NCBI GenBank assembly: GCA_028691845.1
Contig: JAQUYL010000003.1
Location: 62,001 to 126,000, forward strand
Source of the DNA: Opitutaceae bacterium
Lineage (GTDB): Bacteria > Verrucomicrobiota > Verrucomicrobiia > Opitutales > Opitutaceae
Direction of reading: 5' to 3'
DNA length: 64,000 nt
Numbering within the stretch: the first letter of the stretch is position 1; each line of letters opens with the position of its first letter. The notes beneath the pieces are model-generated. The model was not told where the DNA came from, searched no databases, and saw only the letters and a list, made by a program, of their open reading frames with translations. The position numbers and the translations under genes were made by a program. Positions 46,886 to 56,804 of this stretch are shown piece after piece.

Positions 46886-48094
46886 GTGTCGGAAAATAAA
46901 ACCACTCCTCCCCTCGTGGCCACCTCCACCTTTCAACGCCGGGTTGTAGTTCTGGGCGCCACCGGCTCCATCGGTGAAAGCACCCTGCGCGTCATCGCGG
47001 CCCATCGCGACCAGCTGGAGCTGGTCGGAGTTGCCGCCCGGAGCAACCATCCCCGCTTGGCGGAGATCGCCCGGGAATTCGGCGTCCGCCATGTCGGTCT
47101 TTATGACGAGCACGCCTATACCGCCGCCCGGACCAACGACGCCTTCCCGGCAGGCACAAGTTTTTATTCCGGGCTCGATGGGCTGAACACACTCGCGGCG
47201 CTGCCGGAGGCGGATACCGTGCTCGTGGCCGTCGTCGGCACCGCCGGCCTGCAGCCGGCGCTCACTGCGCTCGCCGCTCGCAAGACACTGGCACTCGCCT
47301 CAAAAGAGATCCTGGTCCTTGCCGGCAAATTCATCATGGCGGCGGCGCGGGCCCACGGCAGCCGGATCATCCCCGTCGACAGCGAACACAACGCCGTCTT
47401 TCAATGCCTGGAGGGCCACCCAGCCGCCACCGTGCGGCGGATCGTGCTCACCGCCTCGGGCGGAGCCTTTCGCGACTGGCCGGCCGAACGCCTCGCCCAC
47501 GTCACGCCCGCAGACGCCCTCAAGCATCCCAACTGGTCGATGGGGCCCAAGATCACCGTGGATTCGGCCACCCTCGCAAACAAGGGCCTCGAGCTTATCG
47601 AGGCGCAATGGCTCTTCGATCTACGTCCACCTCAGTGCGACGCCGTACTCCACAACCAGAGCATCGTGCATGCCTTGGTGGAGTTTGCCGATGGCGCGAT
47701 GCTGGCGCAGCTCTGCCCTCCTTCGATGACATTTCCCATCCAACACGCCCTGCTTTTCCCGGAGCGTGTCGCCGGCCCCGATCTGTCCCTTAATCTGGAC
47801 CGGGCCTTCCACCTCGATTTCCGCCCCGTGGACGAACACCGCTACCCCTGTCTCCGCCTCGCCCGGGCCGCCATGAAGGCCGGGGGCACCGCCCCGGCCA
47901 TCTTTAACGCGGCCAATGAGACGGCCGTGGCCGCCTTCCTTGCCGGACGCGTGGGCTTCCTTGCGATCCCACAAATCATCGATAAAACACTGGCCGGAAC
48001 CAAACACTTTGAACCTCAGAGCCTGGCAGAGGTCCTATCCGCCGACGCCGAGGCTCGCCTGATCGCCAGCCAATCACTGTCCGCACACGCCTAA
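46886..48094 (+). CDS. dxr: 1-deoxy-D-xylulose 5-phosphate reductoisomerase
   Basis: This 402-residue enzyme catalyses the first committed step of the MEP isoprenoid pathway. The NADPH site is LGATGSIGEST; active-site segments are LASKEILVLAG, PVDSEHNAVFQCLEG and GPKITVDSATLANKGLELIEA. The GTG start at 46886 adds about 15 residues before the Rossmann fold and may not be the true start. It feeds precursors to UppS encoded upstream. Confidence 0.96.
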   Translation: MSENKTTPPLVATSTFQRRVVVLGATGSIGESTLRVIAAHRDQLELVGVAARSNHPRLAEIAREFGVRHVGLYDEHAYTAARTNDAFPAGTSFYSGLDGLNTLAALPEADTVLVAVVGTAGLQPALTALAARKTLALASKEILVLAGKFIMAAARAHGSRIIPVDSEHNAVFQCLEGHPAATVRRIVLTASGGAFRDWPAERLAHVTPADALKHPNWSMGPKITVDSATLANKGLELIEAQWLFDLRPPQCDAVLHNQSIVHALVEFADGAMLAQLCPPSMTFPIQHALLFPERVAGPDLSLNLDRAFHLDFRPVDEHRYPCLRLARAAMKAGGTAPAIFNAANETAVAAFLAGRVGFLAIPQIIDKTLAGTKHFEPQSLAEVLSADAEARLIASQSLSAHA

Positions 48095-48121
48095 TCTCCC
48101 GCATCGGAGCGCCCACGCCGA

Positions 48122-49561
48122 ATGTCTTCTGATCTAGTCAACTCCCTGATGGCCAATCTCTGGTCCATCTTTCTCATCATCCTTTTCTTTGGCGGTTCGA
48201 TCTTCGTCCACGAATTCGGTCATTTCCTGGCGGCCCGCCGCCGGGGCGTGAAGGTGGAGCGGTTCTCCATCGGGTTCGGACCGAAGATCCTGGCTTGGCG
48301 GGGAAGGGACGGCGTCGAATACCGCCTCTCCTGGCTGCCCCTGGGCGGTTATGTAGCTCTGCCCCAACTCGCCGACATGCGCTCGATCGAGGGTGAGTCC
48401 ACTGTCGATACAGAGCACCTTCCGCCCGTCAGTTACTCCACCAAGCTTCTCGTGTTCGCCGCCGGCGCCGCGATGAACATTTTGTTCGCCTTCCTGCTGG
48501 CTACAGTGATTTGGATCGCCGGCCAGCCGACCTTGAGTGAATTGACCACGACGCGTGTTGGCTTGGTGTTGCCGACAATCGCGCTGGCCGATGGCACAAC
48601 CGCGCCCAGTCCCGCCTCCCAAGCTGGATTTCAACCCGGCGATCTCATCCGCTCCATCGATGGCAAGTCCATTCAGACCTGGCTGGATCTGCAACAGACC
48701 CTTTATTCCGGCACCGGCCGGACTGTGGACGGTCGGCCCAAGGCCATTTTCCAGATCGAACGCGATGGCCGGCCGATGGAACTGACCGTCTATCCGCGTC
48801 TCGCGGGTGACGAGGAGGTGCGCATGGTCGGCATCGCTCCAGCCGAGGATCTGATCGTGGGCAGCGTTCTCCCCGGATCGTTCGCCGAAAAAGCCGGACT
48901 TCTGCCCCAGGACAAGATTGTCCTTTTTGACGGCCACCGCCTGCTCTCGCGCAATGCCTTCGTGGAGTATCTTGAGAAAAATGCGACGAAGGAGATTGCG
49001 CTGACCGTCGAACGCACTGGGGAAAATGTCCCTCTGGTCCTGCCCGCCCGGCCCGAAGCCCCCACCGTGGACAAACTGGGGCTGACCCGGCGATCCAGCA
49101 CAACGCTGGTGCACATCAACCCCGTCCGCCAGCTGGTCGAGCACGTCACGATGTCGTTCCGGGTGATGGCCGGACTCCTGAGCCCCCATTCGGATCTGGG
49201 ACTCTCCAAACTCAGCGGTCCGATCGGCATCGCCCGTGGTTTCAGGGCCCTGGCCGAGGTGGATATCCGGCTCGTGCTTTGGTTCACGGTCCTCGTCAAC
49301 GTTAACCTGGCCATATTCAACCTGCTGCCGATTCCGGTGCTCGATGGCGGCCACATGCTCTTCGCCACCATCGCCCGCCTGCGGGGTCGGGCGCTCCCCT
49401 CCAATTTCATCGCGGCCACCCAGAGCGTTTTCATCATCCTCCTCTTCAGCCTCATCATTTACGTCAGCTTCTTCGATGTCCGCCGCATCGTCCGCGACAT
49501 GCGGGCAGAGGCCCAGACCGAGGAAAGCGTGCCCCAGCCGGCCGCCCCCGCCAAGCCGTAA
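48122..49561 (+). CDS. rseP: RseP-type site-2 intramembrane metalloprotease
   Basis: This 479-residue membrane protease has zinc motif VHEFGHFLAA in the first helix. Two PDZ-like domains lie in the middle (around GFQPGDLIRSIDGK and AEKAGLLPQDKIVLF). The second zinc-site motif is PVLDGGHMLF in a later helix. It cuts anti-sigma factors or remnant signal peptides. It follows dxr by 27 bases. The Pro/Ala-rich C-terminus is unremarkable. Confidence 0.94.
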   Translation: MSSDLVNSLMANLWSIFLIILFFGGSIFVHEFGHFLAARRRGVKVERFSIGFGPKILAWRGRDGVEYRLSWLPLGGYVALPQLADMRSIEGESTVDTEHLPPVSYSTKLLVFAAGAAMNILFAFLLATVIWIAGQPTLSELTTTRVGLVLPTIALADGTTAPSPASQAGFQPGDLIRSIDGKSIQTWLDLQQTLYSGTGRTVDGRPKAIFQIERDGRPMELTVYPRLAGDEEVRMVGIAPAEDLIVGSVLPGSFAEKAGLLPQDKIVLFDGHRLLSRNAFVEYLEKNATKEIALTVERTGENVPLVLPARPEAPTVDKLGLTRRSSTTLVHINPVRQLVEHVTMSFRVMAGLLSPHSDLGLSKLSGPIGIARGFRALAEVDIRLVLWFTVLVNVNLAIFNLLPIPVLDGGHMLFATIARLRGRALPSNFIAATQSVFIILLFSLIIYVSFFDVRRIVRDMRAEAQTEESVPQPAAPAKP

Positions 49562-49858
49562 GCCCAAACGCCCGGGCCAAGGGAACGCCCCTGCGACAGC
49601 CGCGGCTCATCCGTCAACTCACAGCCCGACCCGAGGAGAGAGGGGGCCGGATCTGCGGAAGGTTTTTTGCAGCGGAATCACAAGCTCTGGCCGCCTCCGC
49701 CGGGAACGGAAAATCGTGAGCTTGCTCACTCCCTCGCAGCGGCAGAGGAAACCATTCCTGCCGGGAGCATGCCGGGCCATGATTGGCGGGGGAATCCGCC
49801 GCCGGGGCGCGGCTGCCATCCTGTTGCTTTGCCGGAAACGCCCGTTTATTCTCAAGTT

Positions 49859-50842
49859 ATGGACTACATCAATCTTGGAAACGCCGGGGTAAAGGTTTCC
49901 CGAATCTGCCTGGGCACCATGACGTATGGTTCAAGCAAGTGGCGCCCGTGGGTACTCGAGGAGGAGGAAAGCCGGCCCTTAATTGAGCGAGCCCTGGAAC
50001 TGGGGATAAATTTCTTCGACACTGCAGACATGTATTCCCTCGGCCGGAGCGAAGAGATCCTCGGCCGCGCCTTAAAGCACTTCGGCCGGCCGCGCGACCA
50101 GGTGGTGATCGCCACAAAGGTCTTCAATCCCATGGGGGACGATCCGAACCAGCGGGGCTTGTCGCGCAAGCACATCATGCATGCCATCGATGACAGTCTG
50201 AGGAGGCTCGGAACCGATTACGTGGATCTGTACCAGATCCACCGGTTCGATTATCAGACTCCGATTGAGGAGACGCTGCAGGCACTGCATGACGTAGTAA
50301 GAATGGGCAAGGCGCTCTATCTCGGAGCCTCTTCCATGTACGCCTGGCAGTTCGCCCGGATGCTGCACAAGGCGGACGAGATGAGGCTGACCCGTTTCGT
50401 CACGATGCAGAACCACTACAACCTCATCTACCGGGAGGAGGAGCGAGAGATGATACCGCTATGCCGCGAGGAATGCATCGGTCTCCTCCCGTGGAGCCCC
50501 CTGGCCCGCGGATTCCTGGCCGGCAACCGCCGGCGGGGAGACGCCGGGGAAACGACCCGGGCCAGAACCGATGAATACGCCCGCACGCTTTACTATCAAG
50601 ATTCCGATTTCGTGGTGGTGGACCGGTTAAGCGAGATCGCGCGCCGGCGCGGCGTGCCGAACATGCAGGTCGCACTGGCTTGGATTCTCCATCAGCCCGG
50701 CATCACGGCGCCAATCATCGGCGCGAGCAAGCTGCCGCACCTGGACGACGCGGCGGCGGCGGTGAACCTCAAGCTGGATGAGGCCGAACTGAAGGCGCTG
50801 GCCGAGTCATACCGGCCACACCCCATACTCGGCCACGTGTAG
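49859..50842 (+). CDS. aldo/keto reductase
   Basis: This 327-residue TIM-barrel oxidoreductase has the catalytic tetrad visible as FFDTADMYSLG (Asp, Tyr), VVIATKVF (Lys) and YQIHRFDY (His). The C-terminal NADPH-binding segment ITAPIIGASKLPHLDDA is present. It is of the YajO/YghZ type. ATG at 49859 matches the family start MDYINLGNAGVKVSRICLG in two parts; a longer frame upstream is not conserved-looking. The substrate is unknown. The preceding 297 bases hold no gene. Confidence 0.92.
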   Translation: MDYINLGNAGVKVSRICLGTMTYGSSKWRPWVLEEEESRPLIERALELGINFFDTADMYSLGRSEEILGRALKHFGRPRDQVVIATKVFNPMGDDPNQRGLSRKHIMHAIDDSLRRLGTDYVDLYQIHRFDYQTPIEETLQALHDVVRMGKALYLGASSMYAWQFARMLHKADEMRLTRFVTMQNHYNLIYREEEREMIPLCREECIGLLPWSPLARGFLAGNRRRGDAGETTRARTDEYARTLYYQDSDFVVVDRLSEIARRRGVPNMQVALAWILHQPGITAPIIGASKLPHLDDAAAAVNLKLDEAELKALAESYRPHPILGHV

Positions 50843-50904
50843 GCAGGCGCGGGCCGTCGCTGACGGAAGCGGCCGGTTCCGGCCCCCATCCTCCCTGAGG
50901 GGGC

Positions 50905-52617
50905 TTACAGATCCTCCGCCACGGTGGCGAGGGCCTCGGCGAGAGAGGTGACCCCCTCCTTCACCTTGACCAGACTATCCTGGTGCAGGGTCTTCATGCC
51001 CTTGCGCATGCTGATTCTCTTTAGCTCAACCGTCTCGGCCTCCTTGTTGATCGCGTCCACCAGCTCATCGTTGATGATCATGAGCTCGTGGATGCCGACG
51101 CGTCCCTTGTAGCCGGTGCCGCCGCACTTCGGGCAGCCCTTGGGGTGGGCCTTGTAGATCTTGCCGCTCCAGCCGATGCCCTCCTCCAGCACCGCCTTTT
51201 CGCGCCCTTCCGGTTCGTAGACGACGCGGCAGGTCTTGCACACGCGGCGCATCAGGCGCTGCGCGCAAACGCAGAGCAGGGAGGAGGAAATCATGAACGG
51301 TTCGATCCCCATGTCCACGAGGCGGGCGATCGTGCCCGGCGCATCGTTGGTGTGCAGGGTGGAGATCAGCAGGTGACCGGTGAGCGCAGCCTCCACCGCG
51401 ATGTTGGCCGTCTCTTTGTCGCGGATTTCGCCCACGAGGATTATGTCCGGATCCTGGCGCAGGAAGGCGCGCAGCGCCGTGGCAAATGTCAGCCCGATCT
51501 GGCGGTGCATCTGCATCTGGTTGATGCCGGGCAGGGTGTATTCGATGGGGTCCTCCGCGGTGCGGATGACAACATCGGGTGTGTTGATCTCGTTGAGCGC
51601 CGAATACATCGTCATCGACTTGCCCGAGCCGGTCGGCCCGCAATGCAGGATCATGCCGTAGGGCTGGCGGATGCACTCGCGGTATTTGGCCAGGTTCTCC
51701 TCGGTGAAGCCGAGCGCCGGCAGAGGCAGCGTGGTCTTCTGCTTGTCGAGCACCCGCAGCACCAAGCCCTCGCCGTGGTTCAACGGCGCCGTGGAGACGC
51801 GCAGGTCGATATCGATGTTCTTCTTCGTATATTGCTTGAAGACAATGCGCCCGTCCTGTGGGAGGCGCCGTTCGGCAATATCGAGATTGCACATGATCTT
51901 GAGGCGCGCGACCAGCGCCCCGGCCACCTTGATCGGCAGGCGCAGCTTCTCCACGCAAATACCGTCGATCCGGTAGCGGACAACGAGCTCCTTCTCCCAG
52001 GGCTCGACGTGAATGTCACTGGCTCCGCCGAAATAGGCGTCCTCGATGATCCTGTTGGCCAGATCGATGATCGGACCCGATTCCTCGCTTTGCAGATCCT
52101 CGTCCTTGATCTCGGTCTCGTCACCGCCGAAATGCATGCCGATCTGTTCGACGACATCGGTGAACTGCAGTTCTTCCCTCGGCTGTTCCTTTTTGAGCTT
52201 CTCACGAATCTCGCTTTCGCGACCAAGCAGACGCACGACGCGCTTGCCCGTCATCTCCTGGATCTTGGCCGGGATTGTGACCTCAAAGGGATTGGCGAAG
52301 GCGATGAGCAGGAAATCGCCCACCTGCCCCACCGGCAGCACGAGGTTCTGCTGGCAGAATTCCGTGTCGAGCTTCTCAAATGTGGCCGAATGCACCCGGT
52401 AGCGGCTCACGTTGTAGGGAGTGAGGCCGAGTGCCTTGGATTTCGCGAGCAGGAGCTGGAACGGAGTGATCCGGTAGTCCGCTTGCAGTAACTGGTCGAG
52501 GGCGTCCCCCGTCAGCTCGGTCGGCGTGGCGAGCAGCGCCTTCTTCTGCTCAGTCGACAGCTTGCCCAACTCCACAAGTTGGTCGATGATTTGAGTCTGG
52601 ACGCGGCCGAGGGGCAT
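50905..52617 (-). CDS. GspE/PilB family type II secretion or type IV pilus ATPase
   Basis: This 570-residue hexameric ATPase has an N-terminal GspE_N domain (about 1-150) and a PAS-like N2 domain with [19 protein letters not shown] in two parts. The core has Walker [10 protein letters not shown], the Asp and His boxes, and Walker [16 protein letters not shown]. The zinc element is CKTC...CPKC. It powers pseudopilus or pilus assembly at the inner membrane. The neighbour upstream (52624-53319) is a separate GspE_N protein; other secretion genes are not in the window, so GspE and PilB cannot be told apart. Confidence 0.92.
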   Translation of the reverse strand: MPLGRVQTQIIDQLVELGKLSTEQKKALLATPTELTGDALDQLLQADYRITPFQLLLAKSKALGLTPYNVSRYRVHSATFEKLDTEFCQQNLVLPVGQVGDFLLIAFANPFEVTIPAKIQEMTGKRVVRLLGRESEIREKLKKEQPREELQFTDVVEQIGMHFGGDETEIKDEDLQSEESGPIIDLANRIIEDAYFGGASDIHVEPWEKELVVRYRIDGICVEKLRLPIKVAGALVARLKIMCNLDIAERRLPQDGRIVFKQYTKKNIDIDLRVSTAPLNHGEGLVLRVLDKQKTTLPLPALGFTEENLAKYRECIRQPYGMILHCGPTGSGKSMTMYSALNEINTPDVVIRTAEDPIEYTLPGINQMQMHRQIGLTFATALRAFLRQDPDIILVGEIRDKETANIAVEAALTGHLLISTLHTNDAPGTIARLVDMGIEPFMISSSLLCVCAQRLMRRVCKTCRVVYEPEGREKAVLEEGIGWSGKIYKAHPKGCPKCGGTGYKGRVGIHELMIINDELVDAINKEAETVELKRISMRKGMKTLHQDSLVKVKEGVTSLAEALATVAEDL

Positions 52618-52623
52618 GGCGGA

Positions 52624-53319
52624 TCAGCTGGCCTTGGGCTTCGGCGCGCCGGAGGAGGGCTTGCCGAAGGGGGCCGCAGTGGGGGTTTTCCCGAACGGGG
52701 CTGCCGTTGGGGGTTTCCCGAACGGGGCTGCCGTTGGGGGTTTCCCGAACGGGGCTGCCGTTGGGGTTTTCGCAACAGGAACCGTTTGGGGAGGGGTGCC
52801 AAAGGGGGCGATTGTCCCCGGCCGAATGCCCTGCGGGTTGGCTCGCTCCTGCTCCAGTTTCTCAAGGAAATCGGCGATGATCTCCATCGTCGTGGCCTGC
52901 CAGATGATCTGGCCGCCCAGTTTATTTTCAAAAAGGCTGCGTACGGTCGGACTGAGGTAGTAGGCCGAAGCGACAAAAAAGAAATCCTCCTCCCGATCGT
53001 AGGGAATCGACCACGTTGCCCAGCACTCGCCGATTTCGATGTCCTTTTTGACTTCGTCTGGCACCTCATAGCCCCGAAGGTCGACGAGTCCGATGCCCTG
53101 CTCGTCCACCACGTGCTGCAGCAAGTCCTCCTCGCGCAGGACCTTCATTTCATACACCAGGACGCCCAGCACCGAGACCTGCCGCGGCATCCCCGTGTCG
53201 ACCAGTTCCAGCAAACGCTCGTTGGCCAGTTCGAGGTCTTCGAGCTTCACGAGGCCGTGCTCGGCGAGCGCCGCCCCGAGCATGCGGTTGGCGCGCATAA
53301 CTAAAGTTCGAGGTCCCAT
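52624..53319 (-). CDS. stand-alone GspE N-domain protein with Pro-rich repeat tail
   Basis: This 231-residue protein resembles only the N-terminal region of GspE/PilB (RANRMLGAALAEHGLV, then QHVVDEQGIGLVDLRGYEV). It has no ATPase domain. The tail consists of four nonapeptide repeats close to TAAPFGKPP. It ends seven bases before the gspE-like gene, so the two are likely co-expressed. The start at 53319 is chosen because an AGG-type ribosome site lies six bases before it; 53325 is possible. It may be a modulator or adaptor of the motor; that is inference. Confidence 0.75.
   Translation of the reverse strand: MGPRTLVMRANRMLGAALAEHGLVKLEDLELANERLLELVDTGMPRQVSVLGVLVYEMKVLREEDLLQHVVDEQGIGLVDLRGYEVPDEVKKDIEIGECWATWSIPYDREEDFFFVASAYYLSPTVRSLFENKLGGQIIWQATTMEIIADFLEKLEQERANPQGIRPGTIAPFGTPPQTVPVAKTPTAAPFGKPPTAAPFGKPPTAAPFGKTPTAAPFGKPSSGAPKPKAS
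52665..52771. repeat. 27-bp tandem repeat, four copies
   Basis: A 27-base unit (built around TTTCCCGAACGGGGCTGCCG on the plus strand) is repeated four times with small changes. It encodes the TAAPFGKPP repeats on the minus strand. Its length is a multiple of three, so copy-number change would keep the frame. Confidence 0.85.
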
Positions 53320-53337
53320 GGCCATCCTGCCCGGCAA

Positions 53338-54375
53338 TTATCCGGCTGGCGGCGTCTTTGGCGACACCTTTTCGTGCCCCCGGAACCTGCGCACCCGCTT
53401 TAACAATTCTTTCTTAAGTTTCTCAAGTCCATCGCCAGTCGTGCAGGAAATCGGGAAAATTCCTTTTTCTGGATGGCGGCGCTTGAACTTTGCCAAGTGG
53501 GCTTTGGCCTCCGGGAGATCCGTTTTGTTGGCCGCAATCAGCCGCGGTTTGTTCAGCATTTTGGGATCGTAGAGTTCCAGCTCGCGCAGCAGCTGCGTGT
53601 AATCTTCGCGTGGATCGCGCCCGTCAACACCGGCCATGTCCACGATCACCAGCAGCACGCTGCACCGCTCGATGTGCCGGAGAAAACGGTGGCCCAAGCC
53701 GCGATTCTGGCTGGCTCCCTCGATGAGGCCGGGCACGTCGGCCATCAACAGGCGGTCGGATTCCTCCGGATAGTCGATGACCCCGATCTGCGGATGCAAA
53801 GTCGTGAACGGATAGGACGCCGTCCTTGGACGGGCGTTGGTGATGCGGTTCGTCAGGGAGGATTTGCCGGCATTGGGGAAACCCACGAGTCCCACGTCGG
53901 CGATGCTCTTCAGCACGAGCCGGAAATCGCCCGACTCGCCGGGCTCGCCGGGATAGGATTTCCGCGGCGCACGATTGACCGGCGATTTGAAATGTGTGTT
54001 GCCCCAGCCGCCCTTGCCGCCCTTGCAAAGCACGAACTCCTCCCCATCCCTCAGGATCTCGGTCACCATGGCCCCGGTCTCCTCGTTCGTCACCACCGTG
54101 CCAAGTGGAACCCGGAGGGTCGCCGGCCTGCCCTCGCGGCCAGCGCAATCCTTGCCCTGGCCGTGCTCGCCGCGCCCCCCCCTCCAGTGCGGCTTGTATT
54201 TGTAGTCGATGAGATTGTTCGTATCGTCGTCGCCCACGAGGATAACGTCACCGCCCTTGCCCCCGTCGCCCCCGTTGGGGCCACCCCATGGCTCGTATTT
54301 TTCACGGCGAAAGCTGACGCAACCGCGCCCGCCATCCCCGGCCTTAACTTTGATGAGTGCTTCGTCGACGAACAT
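53338..54375 (-). CDS. obgE: GTPase Obg/CgtA
   Basis: This 345-residue ribosome-assembly GTPase has a glycine-rich Obg fold (MFVDEALIKVKAGDGGRG, then GGPNGGDGGKGG). The G domain has G1 GFPNAGKSS, G3 DVPGLIEGA and G4 NKTD. No OCT domain is visible after the G domain. ATG at 54375 begins the canonical N-terminus; the longer frame to 54576 is not family sequence. It is followed 18 bases later by the GspE_N gene. Confidence 0.96.
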   Translation of the reverse strand: MFVDEALIKVKAGDGGRGCVSFRREKYEPWGGPNGGDGGKGGDVILVGDDDTNNLIDYKYKPHWRGGRGEHGQGKDCAGREGRPATLRVPLGTVVTNEETGAMVTEILRDGEEFVLCKGGKGGWGNTHFKSPVNRAPRKSYPGEPGESGDFRLVLKSIADVGLVGFPNAGKSSLTNRITNARPRTASYPFTTLHPQIGVIDYPEESDRLLMADVPGLIEGASQNRGLGHRFLRHIERCSVLLVIVDMAGVDGRDPREDYTQLLRELELYDPKMLNKPRLIAANKTDLPEAKAHLAKFKRRHPEKGIFPISCTTGDGLEKLKKELLKRVRRFRGHEKVSPKTPPAG

Positions 54376-54574
54376 GCCGGTTACGGTGCAGACTCCGGGC
54401 GTTTTGCCAAGCGATGATCTGTCGGGACGCCCCCTCCCTCCCCGCCCGCCCCCGGAACGAAGCTGCACCCTTCGGCCGGACAGCGCAAAGACCGGACCCT
54501 CATACCGATGCCGGCGAAGATGATCCTTTCTCCCTCCGCCGATTTGATTATTAAAAAAAACCCAAAGTGAGGTC

Positions 54575-55225
54575 ATGAAAACGAGTCCTCTCGTGTTTGG
54601 CTTGCTAGCCTGCCTTCCGATGCCCTGGGCGGGAAGGGCCGCAGATATGTGGTCGTTCGAGTTTCTCGGCGGCGCTCCCTACCATTTTGTCACGCCACTC
54701 CGAATTTATCAGTCCGGCCAGCCCGTTATCAAGGTCAACGCCCGTTATAACGCCAAGCCGTTCGAGGTCCCGCGTTACTATTCCGTGCGGATCGGAGCCT
54801 GGTCGGGCAACCGCGCATGGGAGATGGAGCTCATCCACGACAAGATTTATCTGAAAAACCGTCCGCCCCAGGTCGAGGAGTTCTCCGTTTCCCATGGCTA
54901 TAACCTGCTTACCGTAAACCGAGCCTGGCTGCTTCGGAAATTCGTCTGTCGCCTGGGCGCTGGCGCCGTCGTCGCCCACCCAGAGAGCACCGTCCGGGGA
55001 AAGAAAATCCCCGAGGACCGGGGACTCTTCAATGATGGTTATTATCTTTCCGGTCCGACGGTGCAGACCTCTCTGGGACGTAGGATCCCCCTCCACCCAA
55101 GGCTGTTCCTAGCAGCTGAGGTGAGACTGACCGCCTCTTTCGCACGCATGCCTGTGGAAAATGGACGGGCGACTGTGCCGACAACCGCCGCGCACGTGCT
55201 CTTCGGTCTTGGTTACAACCACTGA
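54575..55225 (+). CDS. exported protein of unknown function, possible outer-membrane barrel
   Basis: This 216-residue protein has a signal peptide (MKTSPLVFGLLACLPMPWAGRAA). The rest has alternating aromatic and polar residues, with segments such as YYSVRIGAWSGNRAWEMELIHD and HVLFGLGYNH at the C-terminus. That pattern and the aromatic-rich end suit a small outer-membrane beta-barrel, but I do not recognise a family. A GAGG ribosome site sits just before the ATG. It is divergent from obgE. Confidence 0.65.
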   Translation: MKTSPLVFGLLACLPMPWAGRAADMWSFEFLGGAPYHFVTPLRIYQSGQPVIKVNARYNAKPFEVPRYYSVRIGAWSGNRAWEMELIHDKIYLKNRPPQVEEFSVSHGYNLLTVNRAWLLRKFVCRLGAGAVVAHPESTVRGKKIPEDRGLFNDGYYLSGPTVQTSLGRRIPLHPRLFLAAEVRLTASFARMPVENGRATVPTTAAHVLFGLGYNH

Positions 55226-55439
55226 GCCCCGGATGGGTAGCCGCTGGAAAATGGCTCCGCCCTCCATGCGGTCTGGACCCTTCCCACTCATCTAGGATGA
55301 AACCCAGAAATCAGACGCCACCCTTTCGCCAGCGCTGCTCCCAGGTGCAAACCCCGGGGATGCTTGGCGCAACCTGCACCGCTCCGCTCGCAGAATGCCG
55401 GCCGGGAGGCCTGATATCAATCGCGATACCCCGTAGCCA

Positions 55440-55460
55440 GCCGCAGGACAGATCTGCGGC
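55440..55460 (-). terminator. hairpin downstream of ftsZ
   Basis: A perfect 7-bp stem (GCCGCAG pairing with CTGCGGC, seven-base loop) lies 22 bases past the ftsZ stop. No U-run follows on either strand, so it may end the dcw transcript only weakly or be an RNA 3' end stabiliser. Confidence 0.35.
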
Positions 55461-55481
55461 CATCGTCAATCCGCTCGCACT

Positions 55482-56801
55482 TCAGACTGCAATCTTGATG
55501 CCCCTCCGCAGATAGGTGGGCACATCGAGATCCTGTCCTTCGAACAGGTTGCGCTCGGATTTATCGAAGGCTCCGCGATCCGGCGAGGGCTCGGTGAAGG
55601 AAAATTCGTCCTGGTTGGCCGTGTCTTCCTTGTCGGCGGCAGGTTTGGCCGCCCCGGCATGCGTCGCCGCCGTCGTCGACGGATGCGAACCTTCGGAAAC
55701 AACCGTGGTCGTCACCGTGGGATTATGACCGGTGGCGAAGGACGTGGCGGTGTGGCCCGGTTTCTCCGGCTTGCACACGCGGACCGGAGTCCGGCGGGCG
55801 AAGTTGCGACCGCCGAGATCAGTGGTGCCGATGACGCAAAGCTCCACCCGCCCCTGCATCGCTTCGTCGATGACCGCGCCCATGACGACGTGCGCCTCCT
55901 TGCCGAATTCGTCGGTCACTGCGGTCATCAATTCGTTGACTTTTGTCAGGCTCAGGTCCGGCCCGCCGACCAGGTTGACGAGCAGGCGATCGGCCTTGCG
56001 CGCAAACTCCGGCGTGTGCAGGAGGGCGCATTGCTTGAGGTTGGCAAACGCCAGCATCGCCGGATCCTCGCCTTCCCCGGTGCCCAGGCCGAAAAGCGTC
56101 TTTCCCCCGCGCTGATGGAACACCTGCCGCAGGGTCTGGAAATCGACATTGATAAGTCCGGTACGGGAGAGCATGGCCCAGATGGATTTCACCCCGCGGC
56201 TGATCCATTCGTCGGCCCGCGCAAAGGCATCAAGTACGCTGGTCTGATCATTGCCTTCCTGCAGGAGCATGTCGTTCGGGAGTGGAATCACGGCGTCGCA
56301 CACCTGCCGCAGGGCCGCCAACGCTTCCTCGGCCTGCTTGCGGCGGCGTCCTCCCTCGAAGCTGAAGGGAAGAGTGACAAATGCGATGACCAGTGCGCCC
56401 GCCTCGGCCGCCGCCTCGGCCACGACAGACGCGGCCCCCGAGCCCGTGCCACCACCCAGTCCGGCCAGCAGGAAGACCAGATCGGCGTCCTTCACAACCT
56501 CGTCGATCTTGTCGCGGTCGGCCTCGGCCGCCCGCAGGCCCAGCTCAGGATCGCCGCCGGCGCTCAGCCCGCGCGTGACGGATGTGCCAATGAGCACCTT
56601 GTCCTGCACCGGCGAGGTGCAGAGCGCCTTGTAGTCGGTGTTGATGACCGCGAGCTGCAGGCGGTCAAGATTCTCCATCTTCAGACGGTCGACGGCATTG
56701 GCGCCACCCCCCCCCACTCCCACGAGCTTGATGGCGACCGAGCGGTCTGTCAGGGCGTCAGGGGTGAGAGGTAGGAAATTTTCTCCCGGAGTCGGTTGCA
56801 T
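55482..56801 (-). CDS. ftsZ: cell division protein FtsZ
   Basis: This 439-residue bacterial tubulin has the GTP-binding loop GLGGGTGSG (about 114-122), the N-terminal GVGGGGANAVDRL and the T7 loop INVDFQTLRQVF with its catalytic aspartate. A long disordered linker (about 345-420) leads to a C-terminal peptide DLDVPTYLRRGIKIAV. That tail resembles the FtsA-binding tail of other FtsZ proteins. It is the last gene of the dcw cluster, four bases after ftsA. Confidence 0.96.
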   Translation of the reverse strand: MQPTPGENFLPLTPDALTDRSVAIKLVGVGGGGANAVDRLKMENLDRLQLAVINTDYKALCTSPVQDKVLIGTSVTRGLSAGGDPELGLRAAEADRDKIDEVVKDADLVFLLAGLGGGTGSGAASVVAEAAAEAGALVIAFVTLPFSFEGGRRRKQAEEALAALRQVCDAVIPLPNDMLLQEGNDQTSVLDAFARADEWISRGVKSIWAMLSRTGLINVDFQTLRQVFHQRGGKTLFGLGTGEGEDPAMLAFANLKQCALLHTPEFARKADRLLVNLVGGPDLSLTKVNELMTAVTDEFGKEAHVVMGAVIDEAMQGRVELCVIGTTDLGGRNFARRTPVRVCKPEKPGHTATSFATGHNPTVTTTVVSEGSHPSTTAATHAGAAKPAADKEDTANQDEFSFTEPSPDRGAFDKSERNLFEGQDLDVPTYLRRGIKIAV

Positions 56802-56804
56802 GGG

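Noticed and set aside
48134..49567. A 477-codon minus-strand frame opposite rseP, and similar long shadows at 20939-22435, 24150-25613 and 26974-28617
   Set aside because: Each lies opposite a gene with intact family motifs and shows only His/Arg/Gly/Pro-rich composition caused by high GC in the third codon position.
50843..50904. GC palindrome between the aldo/keto reductase and the GspE-like gene as a bidirectional terminator
   Set aside because: The stem GGCCGG-TT-CCGGCC has a two-base loop and no U-run on either strand, so it cannot be supported as a terminator.
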